A model generated the notes under the pieces. It did no database searches and had not been told where the DNA came from. It saw only the letters and a list, made by a program, of their open reading frames with translations. Positions 36,886-47,823 of a stretch of 64,000 nucleotides of DNA are shown here, piece by piece. The DNA lies in contig CM018032.1 of NCBI GenBank assembly GCA_008638375.1, positions 10,317,501 to 10,381,500 of the forward strand. Direction: 5' to 3'. Numbering within the stretch: the first letter of the stretch is position 1; every line of letters starts with the position of its first letter. The translations under genes were made by a program, and so were the position numbers. This stretch comes from Nyssa sinensis (lineage: Eukaryota > Streptophyta > Magnoliopsida > Cornales > Nyssaceae).

Positions 36886-37169
36886 GTCTGTCCAATAAAT
36901 TGTACTCTTTAACTGAAATTTTGTTGACTTTGTAATAGATCTTCTATTAACTGATAAGCTCATGTTTTATTGCCTTTGCATAACTTAATTCAACAAGCTG
37001 TAGGTTGAGAAAATTGATAATGGATAGATGGAATTGCACCCACAGATTGCTTATTCAATTTGCTTTTGTTTGTCTTTAGGCACCAAAGAACGCTTTTAAA
37101 GGTGGGATGAAGAGAAAGGGGAAAGGAGGGAGTGATAGCTACAAAAGCAAAAAGAAACAATCTGTATGA
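23033..37169 (+). CDS. RH16: DEAD-box RNA helicase, Dbp9/DDX56/RH16 type, 15 exons
   Basis: Exons: 23033-23203, 23324-23482, 23583-23672, 23770-23898, 24364-24464, 27330-27444, 28941-29072, 29929-29994, 30142-30321, 32111-32206, 32608-32745, 35339-35421, 36268-36305, 36447-36661, 37080-37169. All junctions are GT-AG and in phase, giving 600 aa. Motifs: Q motif NPTPIQ (about 44-49), I AKTGSGKT (66-73), Ia PTREL (103-107), II DEAD (182-185, split by an intron), III SAT (213-215), IV VLIFTNT (280-286), V RGIDF (372-376), [10 protein letters not shown] (396-403). The basic insert between IATD and RGIDF and the lysine-rich tail (GMKRKGKGG...KSKKKQ) mark the Dbp9/DDX56 branch. In yeast this branch is nucleolar and acts in 60S subunit assembly. 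The ATG at 23033 is chosen because the family N-terminus follows. An in-frame ATG at 22820 would add 71 residues spanning the telo-box leader. The gene looks intact despite several transposon insertions in its introns. Confidence 0.95.
24990..27125 (+). mobile_element. Decayed RTE-type LINE in helicase intron 5
   Basis: Translation in shifting frames gives fragments of a non-LTR reverse transcriptase: a block near 25540 ([12 protein letters not shown]), one near 26000-26120 ([21 protein letters not shown]) and a distal block near 26600-26880 (ASGVLCDQI, then RLRWF). The 3' end near 27076-27115, 'gtagtcgaccccaaaatag' followed by 'ttggaataa', matches the conserved tail of plant RTE-clade LINEs. 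Many stops and frameshifts make it inactive. It is in the sense orientation of the helicase and enlarges that intron to 2.9 kb. The left boundary is approximate. Confidence 0.75.
28580..28650 (+). mobile_element. LINE (RTE) 3'-end stub with (TA)n tail
   Basis: 'gaagcccatcccaaataat' followed by 'tgggataaggctttgttga' is the same 3' terminal motif seen at 27076-27115, here closer to consensus and ending in a TA repeat. Only the 3' end is present, as expected for a 5'-truncated LINE. It lies in helicase intron 6. Confidence 0.6.
29126..29181. repeat. C-run, (CT)n, T-run and an 18-base G-run
   Basis: A C9 run is followed by CT repeats, GGG, a T10 run and then 18 consecutive G, inside helicase intron 7. 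Such a tract can form quadruplex structure and is also prone to sequencing or assembly error. Confidence 0.7.
29340..29580 (+). mobile_element. L1-type LINE reverse transcriptase fragment (intron 7)
   Basis: The plus-strand frame reads [16 protein letters not shown], then [10 protein letters not shown]. This corresponds to the conserved 'YLGLPLGG...' block downstream of the catalytic core in plant L1-like reverse transcriptases. About 80 codons remain and the frame ends in an A-rich stretch. It is a relic. Confidence 0.6.
30322..32110. other. Helicase intron 9, 1.8 kb, nothing recognised
   Basis: Between about 30880 and 31760 the base composition is less AT-rich than elsewhere in the introns. 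That hints at an inserted element, but I found no terminal repeats or coding homology. Confidence 0.4.
33861..34497. mobile_element. Non-autonomous hAT-like element, copy 1 (intron 11)
   Basis: Terminal inverted repeats CAAGGATCAAAAT(A/T)TCGTTT lie at both ends. They are flanked by GCAATGAA (33853-33860) and GCAATAAA (34498-34505), an 8-bp duplication with one mismatch. The subterminal regions are crowded with 'gtttcgg' and 'ggaaac' words on both strands, resembling hAT subterminal transposase sites. There is no ORF in the 637 bp. An inverted second copy lies at about 39120-39969. Confidence 0.78.
35670..35777 (+). mobile_element. Candidate tRNA-derived SINE (intron 12)
   Basis: TAGCTTGAGTGG (35678-35689) resembles an RNA polymerase III A box and AGTTCAAGTC (35721-35730) a B box, about 31 bases apart. 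The unit ends 'acctgtc' followed by a run of about 14 A (35764-35777). That layout fits a short tRNA-derived SINE. The target duplication and 5' boundary were not resolved. Confidence 0.5.
36838..36883. repeat. (TA)n microsatellite in helicase intron 14
   Basis: About 22 uninterrupted TA units. Confidence 0.95.
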
Positions 37170-38031
37170 TTTCATTTACTTGGCTATTTAAACTTGAGGT
37201 TTGTGATTAACCCCCACAATTTTGTATCATTTAAAACTGATAAATTCTCAAAAGTTCCTAGTTTTGCGTAATCTAAGTATAAGCTTTTGTATTTTGAGGT
37301 ATTTTCTTTCATAACTTTGAATTAGCATTTACATGCAGATTACATAACAATGGTTACAAGTCCAAGAATTAATTGTTTTTCAAATGTCAGTCTGGTCATT
37401 CTGATTCTGTGCACAATGACCCATTTTGTGCCTGGTTTAAACCCAGTCAGTTGAATCTGTCTTTTTCTTTTTTCTTTTTTTATGTAGGCATTAAAAAAAA
37501 ACGTACTTCCAAGATTTCTTGGGTCTAGACTCTAGACACAACTAGAATGATTTTGACAATTGGATTCCTCCTCCATTATCTTTCTCAACATAAAATCATT
37601 TATTCTGTCCAAACTCCTACAATTTCTTTTTTTTTTTCCCTCCCTCTCTCAAATATAAACTCTACTTCAATACATATTCAAAGAGAAATACTACTCTACT
37701 CAACTCAACATAACTGGCTAATACTATTTGAAATCAGTCACTCCACATAAATTCTTTCTAGCAATTTTACCTGACATAACTCCCTTTCTTTTTTCAGGAT
37801 TTGAAACCGACTATATACTAACCACGACACGAGAAAAATTACCAGAAATACTACTAATTCTAAAAAATATCAATATAGACAGAAATCTCATCATTTCCTT
37901 TTTATTAGATGAATACAAGTCTCCGGATAAGATGTGTATAACGGAAACCGACGACAAACTTGTCGGCAGTGGGGAGAATTGGGGTGGATGTGCTTACTGC
38001 TTCTTGTCTTCTTTCTCTTCTCACTTTTTGG

Positions 38032-38067
<36 letters not shown>

Positions 38068-38770
38068 TCCTTGAGGTGTGTATAGCTGCTAACTCACTCT
38101 GGGGCTGGGGGCCCAAGAATGTCATTTTACATTCTGATCACAGCAAAAATATTTTTTTAAATTTCGTTTTCCAATTTCCAAATTGTTCTATATGGCCTGT
38201 TTCCTTCGGGAATATTCCACTGTAAAATACAAGACTTTGATTATAATCTACGTCAAACGGTCCCAGACTAGTTGTACGATTCCGTGCCATTCTCTGCTAA
38301 AATCCAACCCTTACTTTCGTCACCATTTCTAAAATGTATATATATAATGGCCCCACCGACAGTTGGATTATTGGTTATGGACCCTACTGATCCTAGATTG
38401 CAACCTCATGACATGTACAGCTCCAGAGGATGTCAGCTGCATTATTTGGAAGGGTAATTTATTTCGTTTCGTCGGGGATTCAGTTCTGTCATTTTTTCAA
38501 TGAAATGAGTACGAAGTATTTATAAATTGGGTCGGAGGCCAGTCGAAGTATTGTTTTTAAAACTTTGTCAGGAAGATGGTTACCTATTTTGACTTTGTCC
38601 TGTTTATATATTAAATTTTTTTATTTTATTTTTATGTGTTATATTTATTAATAAACAACATTATATAAAATTAGTTTTAAAATTTTTCATATCACACTCA
38701 TATATATTTTTTTGTATTAGTTATTTTGAAAAAAAAAATTAATTTACTTGTCAAAATACAAATTTAACTT

Positions 38771-38807
<37 letters not shown>

Positions 38808-39119
38808 GTTTGAGGCGTGATAAAATTAGAGAATATAAACGAGGTTGGAGTTCAGATCGGGATAAACCTCTAGAAGGGGTAGGACAAAATCAAGAGCAGA
38901 GAATATAAATATGATTGAAATTAAAAAAGGATCATTCCATTCCAAATTCACTCCGTCATTCGTATCCATTACACTCCTCGCTTTCACCCTTATTTTTTTT
39001 TTTCTGAGTGAATAAAATCGGTTTTTCCCTTTCTAGTTTCTATGCATCTTTTAAGCATAAAGATCCAAGTCCAACAGTGCTGTCATTCCATTTCTTAGTG
39101 AATTGAAAACTAATGAAAC
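37170..39119. other. Intergenic region downstream of the helicase
   Basis: The helicase 3' UTR must begin here; I could not fix its poly(A) site. There is a (CT)n tract at about 38037-38060 and an AT microsatellite at about 38778-38805. Short open frames have no recognisable homology. Confidence 0.55.
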
Positions 39120-39969
39120 ATTGAATCCCATATTTTCATAAAAAAAAGTTATTTTTATCGAAATATACTGAAATGGTAAAAACATTTCTTTTGTATCTAT
39201 AATAATTTTATAAGTATTATTTTTTTTTGGTTGGTAAACATAATAATTCTAATTGATAAGTTGTAAGATAAGATACATTTTTTCCTCAAATGAAAAAATA
39301 AAAGTTGTGGAAATGAAAAGTAAATGAATAATTTATTTTAATACTTCAGGTTTATCTTGCTATTTGTTTTATTTAAGTTATTCTTTTATATGTAACTTGT
39401 GTCAAATTATCTAATTTGTGTATATTACATAATATATATATATATATATATATTTATTATGTTATAGTATTGTATTAGTTATAATAATTTTACTTATTTG
39501 ATAAAAGAAAATATATAATAATTTAATATTACATAAAAAAGTTAGCTCTCAAATTTGTTTTGCACCAATTTTTAACTAGTGAAGAATTATTTGGTATTGA
39601 TGATTAACTTATATATGTTTATTTCTTATTCTAATATCTTCTTATGTGGATGAATGTTTTCCCTAAAATATTTTTAATTAATTATAATATTTAACTTCAC
39701 ACGTTCATAAATTTTATCTTATATTTTCAAGTTTTTATGCATACTCTTTTTCAATATTCCTCCCGCATTTATAAAAACGTTTTCGTTATCTAGGTAATCG
39801 AAACAAAGTAATGGAGAAGAGGACCGAAACATGCCACTGGTTGACTTTGACTTTTTGAATCCAATAAATAGTAGTTTCCCTCTCTTTCATTCCCAATCGC
39901 CTTACTATACAAGGGGGGCGGAGTGTTCCGAAGGGCATTGCTTATTACGGAACAAAATTTTGATCCTTA
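39120..39969. mobile_element. hAT-like element, copy 2, inverse orientation
   Basis: Shared blocks with copy 1 read on the opposite strand: 'aaacatttcttttgtatc' (39179-39196) and 'tatgtaacttgtgtcaaa' with 'ttatctaatt' after it (39389-39417). The right end 'acaaaattttgatcctta' corresponds to the TIR of copy 1. The left TIR is eroded, so the start is approximate. There is no ORF. Confidence 0.6.
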
Positions 39970-40414
39970 TCTCTATATTATATTGATCCTCTTCATCAAA
40001 ATTATCATAAAATGAGTATTAATGAAAAGTATGAATTTATTATTTAATCATTGTAAATAATACCGCTAACTTTTCTTATAATATCTGATAATTATATTGA
40101 CTTATCATGTGACTTATGAAAAGATAAAGGGGATCAATGTAATATATAATGATATTTTAGTTATATAAAAAATTTAATTGAAATTTTAACACCATCAATG
40201 ATGGATATTGTATGGAGGGAAGAATCTTTAACTTGTTAGTATAATAAAAGAAAGGTTCATGTAATTTCAAAAAAACTCGAAGAATATCTCCATAATTATA
40301 AGTAATTTAGGAGAAATTAGTGTGATTGGATATCTTACATTTGATTATTTTTGTTTACTCTATAACTTCTCTTTTTGTTTTCTTTGTGATACTAACAGTA
40401 TAGGTATTTATAAC

Positions 40415-40959
40415 TGATACGCCATAAAGTGACAGACCAATCTCTACATGACACGTGTACCTACAGAACTGCAGAAGCTCATCCATCCAGAGCATGTGTA
40501 AACATATGGACTTCAGAGCTTATAGATCGGAAGCCCATACAACCCTCAGGCACCTCAAGATCAGAAGGTACTACGAACACTCACAAGAAGGTTCCGAGCT
40601 TAATGCCGCCTTAAGCACCCTACCGAGCTAAGGATAAGGAAACAATATTCAACAAGGAAACTGCCGTTCAAGCGCAGTGTCCAACATGGTAACTGCCACT
40701 TTTTGATGATTAAATCCCTACTTTCACGACTCTAAATACTAATCAACTTAGGAGGCCGCAACCTATAAATAAGGCCCTAAGGTGTACTTTTTATTTTCAT
40801 GTTCATTCAATTACTTTGAATTACAGTTTTTCAATTTAGTTTGTTGACTTAAGCATCGAAGCGGCTACCACTAGAGTTAACCCGGTGGCCCTCTGATCTT
40901 TTGAGTGTTCGATAGGCAAAGAGGAACGGAGCCACCACTGATCAAAAAGTGCAGCATCA
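40415..40959 (+). repeat. 5' LTR of element 1
   Basis: Begins TGATACGCC and ends GCAGCATCA. It contains a TATA-like TATAAATA at 40764-40771, the likely promoter of the element. It is followed by 'tttggtgctgtctgtgaga'; the TGG-starting part is the presumptive primer-binding site. Confidence 0.95.
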
Positions 40960-41199
40960 GTTTGGTGCTGTCTGTGAGAAACGACAATCGTTTCTTACTA
41001 AAAGTTCTTTTCTTTGCAAACAAACTCGTTGTCCTTTTCATCGGAGGATCATAGCTCCCAATCTCCATCCAAGGAAAAACGCTCAAAACCCTCCAAACCG
41101 GCCGCCCACCGGAAGAGGAAGGGGACAATCATCTGATCCCATGCAGTAGCAACTCGACCGAGTTTAACGATAGAATGACCTAATGCAGGAACAACTTCT

Positions 41200-42600
41200 T
41201 GCTATTTCTAAAACTGTGGCACTGCTTACTCGGAGCCACGGAAACAACCCCCTACATCCTCCCATTGGTGCGACTGATGCAAGGGCATAGCCTCTTGCCA
41301 TCACCATGGGTAGAGGGTCCCATGAAGAGACTCTCAGTGAACAACCGGTGTACCCCCAAGGCACCACTTACGTGGGAGGAGACCCTTAGTCGTCGGCCGC
41401 AACAAGCAGGGGGATACCGGCCGTCCATTACCGGAGTACGACAGGGGTTTCAATTCCAGTGGCTTCAGGGGCAAATCCAGTGCCGCAAGAGTTTTAACCT
41501 CGAACGGCACCAGTTCCCCTAGCTCAGGAAGACCGAAATCCTCTTCCTACCGTGGGTTATGGCCATCCCATCTATATGGGCACTGAAACTACAAGGCAAG
41601 ACCCGCAACAACTAACATCGCCTAGGGACCCACGGAGGGCCGAAGAAGTCGCGGACTCTATGGACCACACTGTTGTTGCAAGAGGTGCTTACATCCTTCC
41701 AGAGCAGGACGAGTTAGCCAGGCTGCTCGGAAGGTTCGCCACACCATTCACCCCTACCATAATGGCCAAGGAGCAGCCAAAGAAATTTATTATCCCAAAA
41801 TTCACTCTTTACGATGGGACTAGGGACCTAGGGGACCATCTTTCTCATTATCAGCACACCATGGTGCTACATGGGGCCACTGGCGCTTTCATGTGCCGTA
41901 CATTCATGAGCAGCCTCAAAGGCACTCATCTGAAGTAGTTCCACCACCTCCCTCAGAACTCGGTCGTCAACTTCTACAAGCTCAGCAAGCATTTCCTCGA
42001 CTTGTTCATGACCAATAGAAGGTTGAGGAAAGACCCCAAGTTCTTGCTAAACATTAAGCAATCTAAAAGAGAGTCACTCCGAGAGTACATCGCGCACTTT
42101 AACGCCGAACTTACAGAGATCACGGATTATAGTCCGAGCTTTCTAGTAGCCACTCTAACATCTGGTCTTGCTCAAGGGGGCTTCCGGGATTCTTTAACAA
42201 AGAGCCCTCCCGCTGACATGGCAGCACTCATAGAGCGAGCTAGGAAGTATATAAGTTTGGATGAAGCAAAGAATACCTCCCAAAAGATTAAGGAATAAGC
42301 CTAGAAGGATGATTAGAAGAAAGACTCCAGTGCCTCCAAGAAGAGGGTTAAGAGCCCAGACAAAAGAACGGCGTCCAGAACTCCAAGTAACACTGGTCCA
42401 GGGGGGTTTGCCACTTACACTCCTCTGAACGCCTCTCTAGCTCACATACTTCGACAGGTCTAGACACGTGAAAACCTAAAGTGGCCAGAGCCACTAAAGG
42501 GCAACCCCAATAACAGGGACCATAATAAGTATTGCAATTTTCATAAAAACTATGGGCATACGACTGACGAATGCAGGGCCCTTAAATAGGAGATCGAGCA
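41200..42600 (+). pseudogene. gag of element 1, broken
   Basis: The main frame runs 41552-42298 with an internal TAG at 41936-41938. It holds a retrotransposon gag domain (LARLLGRF, DGTRDLGDHLSHYQHTM, GLAQGGF). Further downstream, near 42530-42590, a CCHC-like zinc knuckle is readable (CNFHKNYGHTTDEC), separated by several stops. A proline-rich N-terminal part near 41199-41522 lies in another frame. Gag would form the particle that packages element RNA. At least five in-frame stops interrupt it. Confidence 0.85.
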
Positions 42601-42908
42601 GCTCTTTAGGAGAGGACGGCTGCGGAAGTTCGTTAGGCAAGACGGAAGGTAGAACCCCTGAAATGATAGGCCACCGCAGAGGAGGCAAGAGCAGAGGCCA
42701 GAACAGAGGGATGGACGGAATGAGCCCCAACAGCAAAACAATTAGGTTATCTTCGTCCTCCATGTGGACACCCTGGCCATAGGGACGTCCAACTGAGCAA
42801 GAAAACGATATGCTCCAGAGGCCAGAACTACTCCTAGCATCCTCCAAATTTCCATTGTCGAGAAAAGACTGAAGCTAGTACCTGAGATCCAGTTCACAGA
42901 TCAAGATC

Positions 42909-43310
42909 TTGCAGGGATACACTGCCCTAGTTATATCTCTCAAAATTGCTAATTTTGATATCCAAAGAATCTTGGTGTACATAGGGAGCTGTGCTAACGT
43001 GTTATTTTACGAGCCCCTCAAACAGATGAAGCTCAACTCCAACGATGTCAAGCCCACTGCCGCAATAATGGTAGGATGTGACGGGAACCTCAATACCCCA
43101 CTGGGGAGGATTGACCTTCCTACCACAGCAGGAGAGGTAGGTGAACAAAAGACCACAATCTCAGAGTATATGGTCCTGAATTCCAAGTCCCCCTATAATG
43201 TTATAATCGGAAGGCCTTGGCTCCACCAAATGGGTGCGGTCACTTCAACCCTCCACCAATGCCTAAAATATGTGCACAACAATGCGGTCCATTCTATCAG
43301 AGGGTGCTAG
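42909..43310 (+). pseudogene. Aspartic protease domain of element 1
   Basis: The frame includes ILVYIGSCANVLFYEPL, where the family has the catalytic D-S/T-G triad; here it reads Y-I-G. It continues with GRIDLPTT and YNVIIGRPWLHQMGAV, the second conserved block. Protease would process Gag-Pol. The lost catalytic Asp makes it inactive. Confidence 0.8.
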
Positions 43311-43370
43311 CTAATAGCCCGAGAATGTCACGCTCTCGCGCTAAAGGAGAGGGCCCCCAAATAATAATTA

Positions 43371-45435
43371 TTGCACTTTCATGAAGGTAAGGGCCGAGAC
43401 CTTTCCCACTATCATGAGATAAAAGATTGCCCATCTAGAATTGATGAACCTTTGAGCCCTAGAGGAAGGGACAGTAGGACCAAGCCCGTGGGGGACCCTA
43501 TCAAGGTGCTAGTTAGCTCTGAAGAACAAGGGTGGTACTTGCAAATTGGTCCAGACCTGACACCATCCAAGCAAGAAGAGATGGTAAAATTCCTAAAGAA
43601 CAACCTCTCAGTGTTTGCTTGGAAAACTAAAGATATGGAAGGGATAGATCCAGACCTCATCACCCACAAGTTAATGACAGGTCCTGACCACTCTCCAGTA
43701 AGACAAAAGAGGAGGACACTCGCTCTAGAGCGACACCAGATCATTAATGAAGAAGTACGGAGGTTGCTGGATGCTAAGATGATAAGAGAGGTATTCTATC
43801 CAGAATGACTTGCCAATACTGTTCTGGTTAAGAAGAAAAACGGCAAGTGGAGAGTTTGTGTCGATTACACAGACCTCAACAAAGCCTGCCCCAAAGACAG
43901 CTTTCCTCTCACAAGGATTGACCAGCTAGTCGATGCAACGGCAGGACACGAACTCATGAGCTTCATGGACGCCTACTCTAGATACAACCAGATCCAGATG
44001 CACCCTCTAGACTAAGAAAAAATAGCTTTCATAACCGAACGAGGTCTCTATTGCTATAGAGTAATGTCGCTCGGTCTAAAAAATACTGGGGCAACATATC
44101 AACGTCTGGTCAATAAGATGTTCATCCTCTGATCGGTAGTACAATGGAAGTTTACATAAATGACATGCTGGTCAAAAGCCTACGGAAGAGCGACCACTTC
44201 CAGCACTTAAATCAGACGTTTGACATTCTGAAGCAACACATGATGAAATTGAATCCTTTGAAGTGTACCTTTGGTGTAACCAAGGGAAAGTTCTTGGGTT
44301 ACCTTATTTCCCAGAGGGGTATTAAAGCAGAGCCTACTCAGATTAAAGCCTTGATTGAGCTAGGATCACTGAAGACTAAGAAAGACATTCAGGTTCTAAA
44401 TGGGAGAGTTGCGGCTCTAAATCGATTCATCTCCAAATCTACCGATCACTGCCTAGCGTTTTTCAAAGCCTTAAAGGGAAACATAGCATTGCAATGGTCC
44501 GAAGAATGTGAAAAGGCCTTTCAAGAACTGAAAAAGTACCTGGCTTCCCCTGAACTCTTATCAAAGCCAATCCTAGGGGAGAAACTGCTCATCTATCTTG
44601 CAGTTTCTGAAAACGCCGTCAGTTCTGTACTGGTCAGGCAGGATAGGGGAGTCCAAAAGCCCATATTTTATGTAAGCAAGGCACTACAGGACGTAGAGAA
44701 AAGGTATCTTGTGATTGAGAAGCTGGCCTTTGCTCTAATAGTCTCTGCACAGAAGCTTCAACCTTACTTCCAAGCGCATCCCATTGAGATCTCAACCGCC
44801 TATCCACTGAAGTCAGTGCTACGAAAGCCTGAAGTCTCAGGGTGATTGGTTAAATGGTTTGTGGAATTAGGAAAATTTGACATATCCTACGTTCCATGGA
44901 CCTCTATTAAAGGGCAAACATTAGCAGATTTTGTTGCCGAGTTCACCTCAGCACTGCACGATAAGGCACAACTTAGTAAGAGTTCTGCTACATGACAGCT
45001 CTACACTGACGAATCATCCACAGACCGAGGTTCTGGCGTCGACTTGGTATTACGACCCCCTGAGGGGCTTATAGCTGAAAGGTAGTAAGCTTGGGATTCA
45101 GAGCTTCCAACAATGAAGTCGAATATGAAGCCCTCATACTTGGGATGAAGTTAGCTATGGAATGTGAAGCCCAAAACCTCAAAGTTTTCTCTTACTTCCA
45201 ACTGGTGGTAAGCCAAGTTCTGGGAGAATTTTTCATCAAAGATGACAGAATGCTTCGGTATTTAGAGCTGGTGGATCTATTGAAGCGCTCCTTCCATGAA
45301 TTCACTATCCAAAAAATCGAAAGAGGTCAGAACTCTAAGGCCGACGCCTTGGCAAACATGGCCTCTCATCTCCAGCCAAAAGGAGATTTCACTCTGAAGA
45401 TCTCTCACCAGCCAAGGCCAAGCATAGAGGTTTAG
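43371..45435 (+). pseudogene. Reverse transcriptase and RNase H of element 1
   Basis: Conserved blocks are KKKNGKWRVCVDYTDLN, SFPLTRIDQLVDA, SFMDAYSRYNQI and ERGLYCYRVM. The catalytic box reads YINDMLVKS (about 44149-44175), so the usual YIDD has lost its first Asp. The connection and RNase H blocks follow (LYTDESSTD, ASNNEVEYEALILGMKLA). Stops include TGA 43806-43808, TAA 44013-44015 and TGA 44993-44995. A frameshift lies near 44126 and another near 45085. Confidence 0.88.
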
Positions 45436-45468
45436 ACCTCCCAGATTTTCGAACAGACCCAGAATTGG

Positions 45469-46702
45469 ATGACTCCCATCCTCCAATACATAGAAGGGGG
45501 ATTTCTCCAAGAAGACAAAAACATGGCCCGAAGAATTCGAATTAGGGCAGCTCGGTACCTGGTCTTAAATGGGAAGCACTATCGAAGATCCTACTCTCAA
45601 CCCTTGCTGCGGTGCCTGACCCCGGAAGAATCTCAGTATGTTCTGGCCGAAATACACGAGGGAATCTGCGGCAACCATAATGGGGTAAGAACCATAGCCC
45701 ACCAAGCTTTAACATAGGGCTACTATTGGCCTAGCATGTTGAAGCAGGCCAAGGAGTACGTCCATAAATGTAACAAATGCCAACGATTTGCTCTATACTA
45801 GCACCAGCCCCACCATGAGCTCATTCCTATCGCCAGTCCATGGCCTTTCGCTTAATGAGGGATGGACATCGTAGGGCCACTGCCAAAGGCCACTCCGAAC
45901 AGAAGATACCTCTTGGTTGCCATTGATTATTTCTCCAAATGGGTAGAGGCTGAGCCCCTAACTTACATCACAGAAGTAGAAGTAAAGAGCTTTACCTGGA
46001 GAAATATTGTTTATAGGTTTGGCATACCTTGCATCATCATTTCAGATAATGGTACGCAGTTTGTTGAAAAAAATTTCAAAAACTTTTGCGAAGACTTGCA
46101 CATCAGTCACCATTTCGCCTCACCAGGGCACCCCCAAGCCAACGGACAAGCAGAAGTCACCAACCAAACAATTCTTGATGCTCTCAAGAAAAGATTGGAA
46201 GAAGCCAAGGGAAGATGGGTTGAAGAGCTTCCTGGTGTGTTATGGGCTTACAGAACCACAAGGAGAATACCAACCTCTGAGACTCCATTCTCGCTTGCTT
46301 ATGGCTTGGAAGCGGTAATTCCTGTTGAAATCGGTATGCCTACCTTGAGGAAGGAACCTTTCGACCAGGGGGCCAATGATCAGCAGCTCGTAGAGAACTT
46401 GGACCTACTAGAAAAAAAAACGTGATCAAGCCAGAATCAGGATGAAAGCATATCAACACAGGATAGCCAATAGTTCCAAACAAGGGATAAATCCCTTTAA
46501 TTTCTAGGTCAGAGATTTGGTCCTAAAAAGAGTGTTCCCAAACACTAAAGATCCCACCATGGGGAAGTTGTCGCCCAACTGGGAAGGCCCATACAAAGTG
46601 ACAAAAGTTGTCAAACCTACCACATACTGGTTAGAAGACACAGCTGGGAAACCAATACCCATGCTATGGAATGTAGAACACTTGCAAAAATATTATCAAT
46701 AA
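45469..46702 (+). pseudogene. Integrase domain of element 1
   Basis: The N-terminal HHCC zinc finger is recognisable (HEGICGNHNG, CNKCQRFA). The DDE core shows MDIVGPL, IISDNGTQF and GHPQANGQAEVTNQ, so the three acidic residues are still present. The C-terminal part has NWEGPYKV and ends HLQKYYQ-stop at 46700-46702. Stops at 45715-45717, 45853-45858 (two in a row) and 46506-46508 break it. It would insert the cDNA copy into the genome. Confidence 0.9.
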
Positions 46703-46734
46703 ATGTTTTCTTTCTTTATCTCCACCAAGTGTTC

Positions 46735-47240
46735 TCATCTCAATGTACAGACCCCTAAAAACCTGGCAGCCTGTGCAAGAGTTATAGGTCTAGTCCATCT
46801 AAATATACAGACCCCTAAAAACCTTGCAGCTTGTGTAAGAGTTATAGGTCTGGACCATCTCAATGTACAGACCCCTAAAAACCTTGCAGCGTGTGCAAGA
46901 GTTATAGGTCTGGACCATCTCAATGTACAAACCCCTAAAAACCTTGCAGCGTGTGCAAGAGTTATAGGTCTGGACCATCTCAATGTACAGACTCCTAAAA
47001 ACCTTGCAGCCTGTGCAAGAGTTATAGGTCTGGTCCATCTCAATATACAGACCCCTAAAAACCTTGCAGCCAGTGCAAGAGTTATAGGTCTGGACCATCT
47101 CAATGTACAAACCCCTAAAAACCTTGCAGCCTATGCAAGAGTTATAGGCCTGGTCCATCTCAATGAACAGACCCCTAAAAACCTTGCAGCCTTTGCAATA
47201 GTTATAGGTTTGGTCCATCTCAGCATTCAGATCACTACAA
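46735..47240 (+). repeat. 60-bp tandem repeat, about 8 copies, in element 1
   Basis: The unit begins 'caatgtacagacccctaaaa' and contains 'ccttgcagc' and 'gcaagagttataggtct'. Copies are in strict 60-bp register starting near 46741, 46801, 46861 and so on to 47161, with a decayed ninth. Because 60 is a multiple of 3 the array stays open in several frames, including a 203-codon plus frame (46703-47314) and minus frames of 122 and 139 codons. These are repeat artefacts rather than genes. Tandem arrays between pol and the 3' LTR are known in Tat/Ogre elements. Confidence 0.95.
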
Positions 47241-47823
47241 TCCTTAAAAACTATCGCAAGAATTATAAATCAACGACCTCTAGAGTGGGACGTTGCGCCC
47301 AATACAAGCAATAAAGACTTGAAGTATTTTACAAGGGAGATTAATCAGTATCGATTCCTGGGTTCAAATTAATCCTGCTCAAATTATTACCAGTTCTGGT
47401 TCAATTATCATTACAAGTATTTTTGTTCAGTTATTATCAGTTCTGATGATAGAAGCTCTGACTATGAGAGATTTGCTCAATTTTACAAGTTTTTCTACTC
47501 GGAAGACATCATTCAGCTCATGCTCATTTGAAGGATTGAAGGGGAGATACGAAGTATACTTAATTCCTAAACGTCCTTGTTTAATGTAATTAAAGTTTGA
47601 AGGGCTGGAGCCCAAGCTTATACTACAGAGCGGTGATGAGTTGGAACAGTACTGAAGTCTACTTGGCACATTATTAACATCCCCAACAGTTTTCAAAATC
47701 TGCAAGTATTGCTATTCGGAAGTATGGAAGACATTCAAGTTCTGAAAAGACAACTTTCATTAATGATTAAAAAAGATACATCATTTCAAAAAAAAAAAAA
47801 AAACAACAATAAAATACAAAATC

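Noticed and set aside
46735..47240. Regular repeat that could be mistaken for a CRISPR array
   Set aside because: The whole 60-bp unit is repeated without unique spacers, and the genome is a plant.
46703..47314. 203-codon plus-strand frame directly after pol
   Set aside because: Its openness comes from a 60-bp tandem repeat, a multiple of three. Long minus-strand frames exist over the same DNA. There is no domain beyond the repeat.
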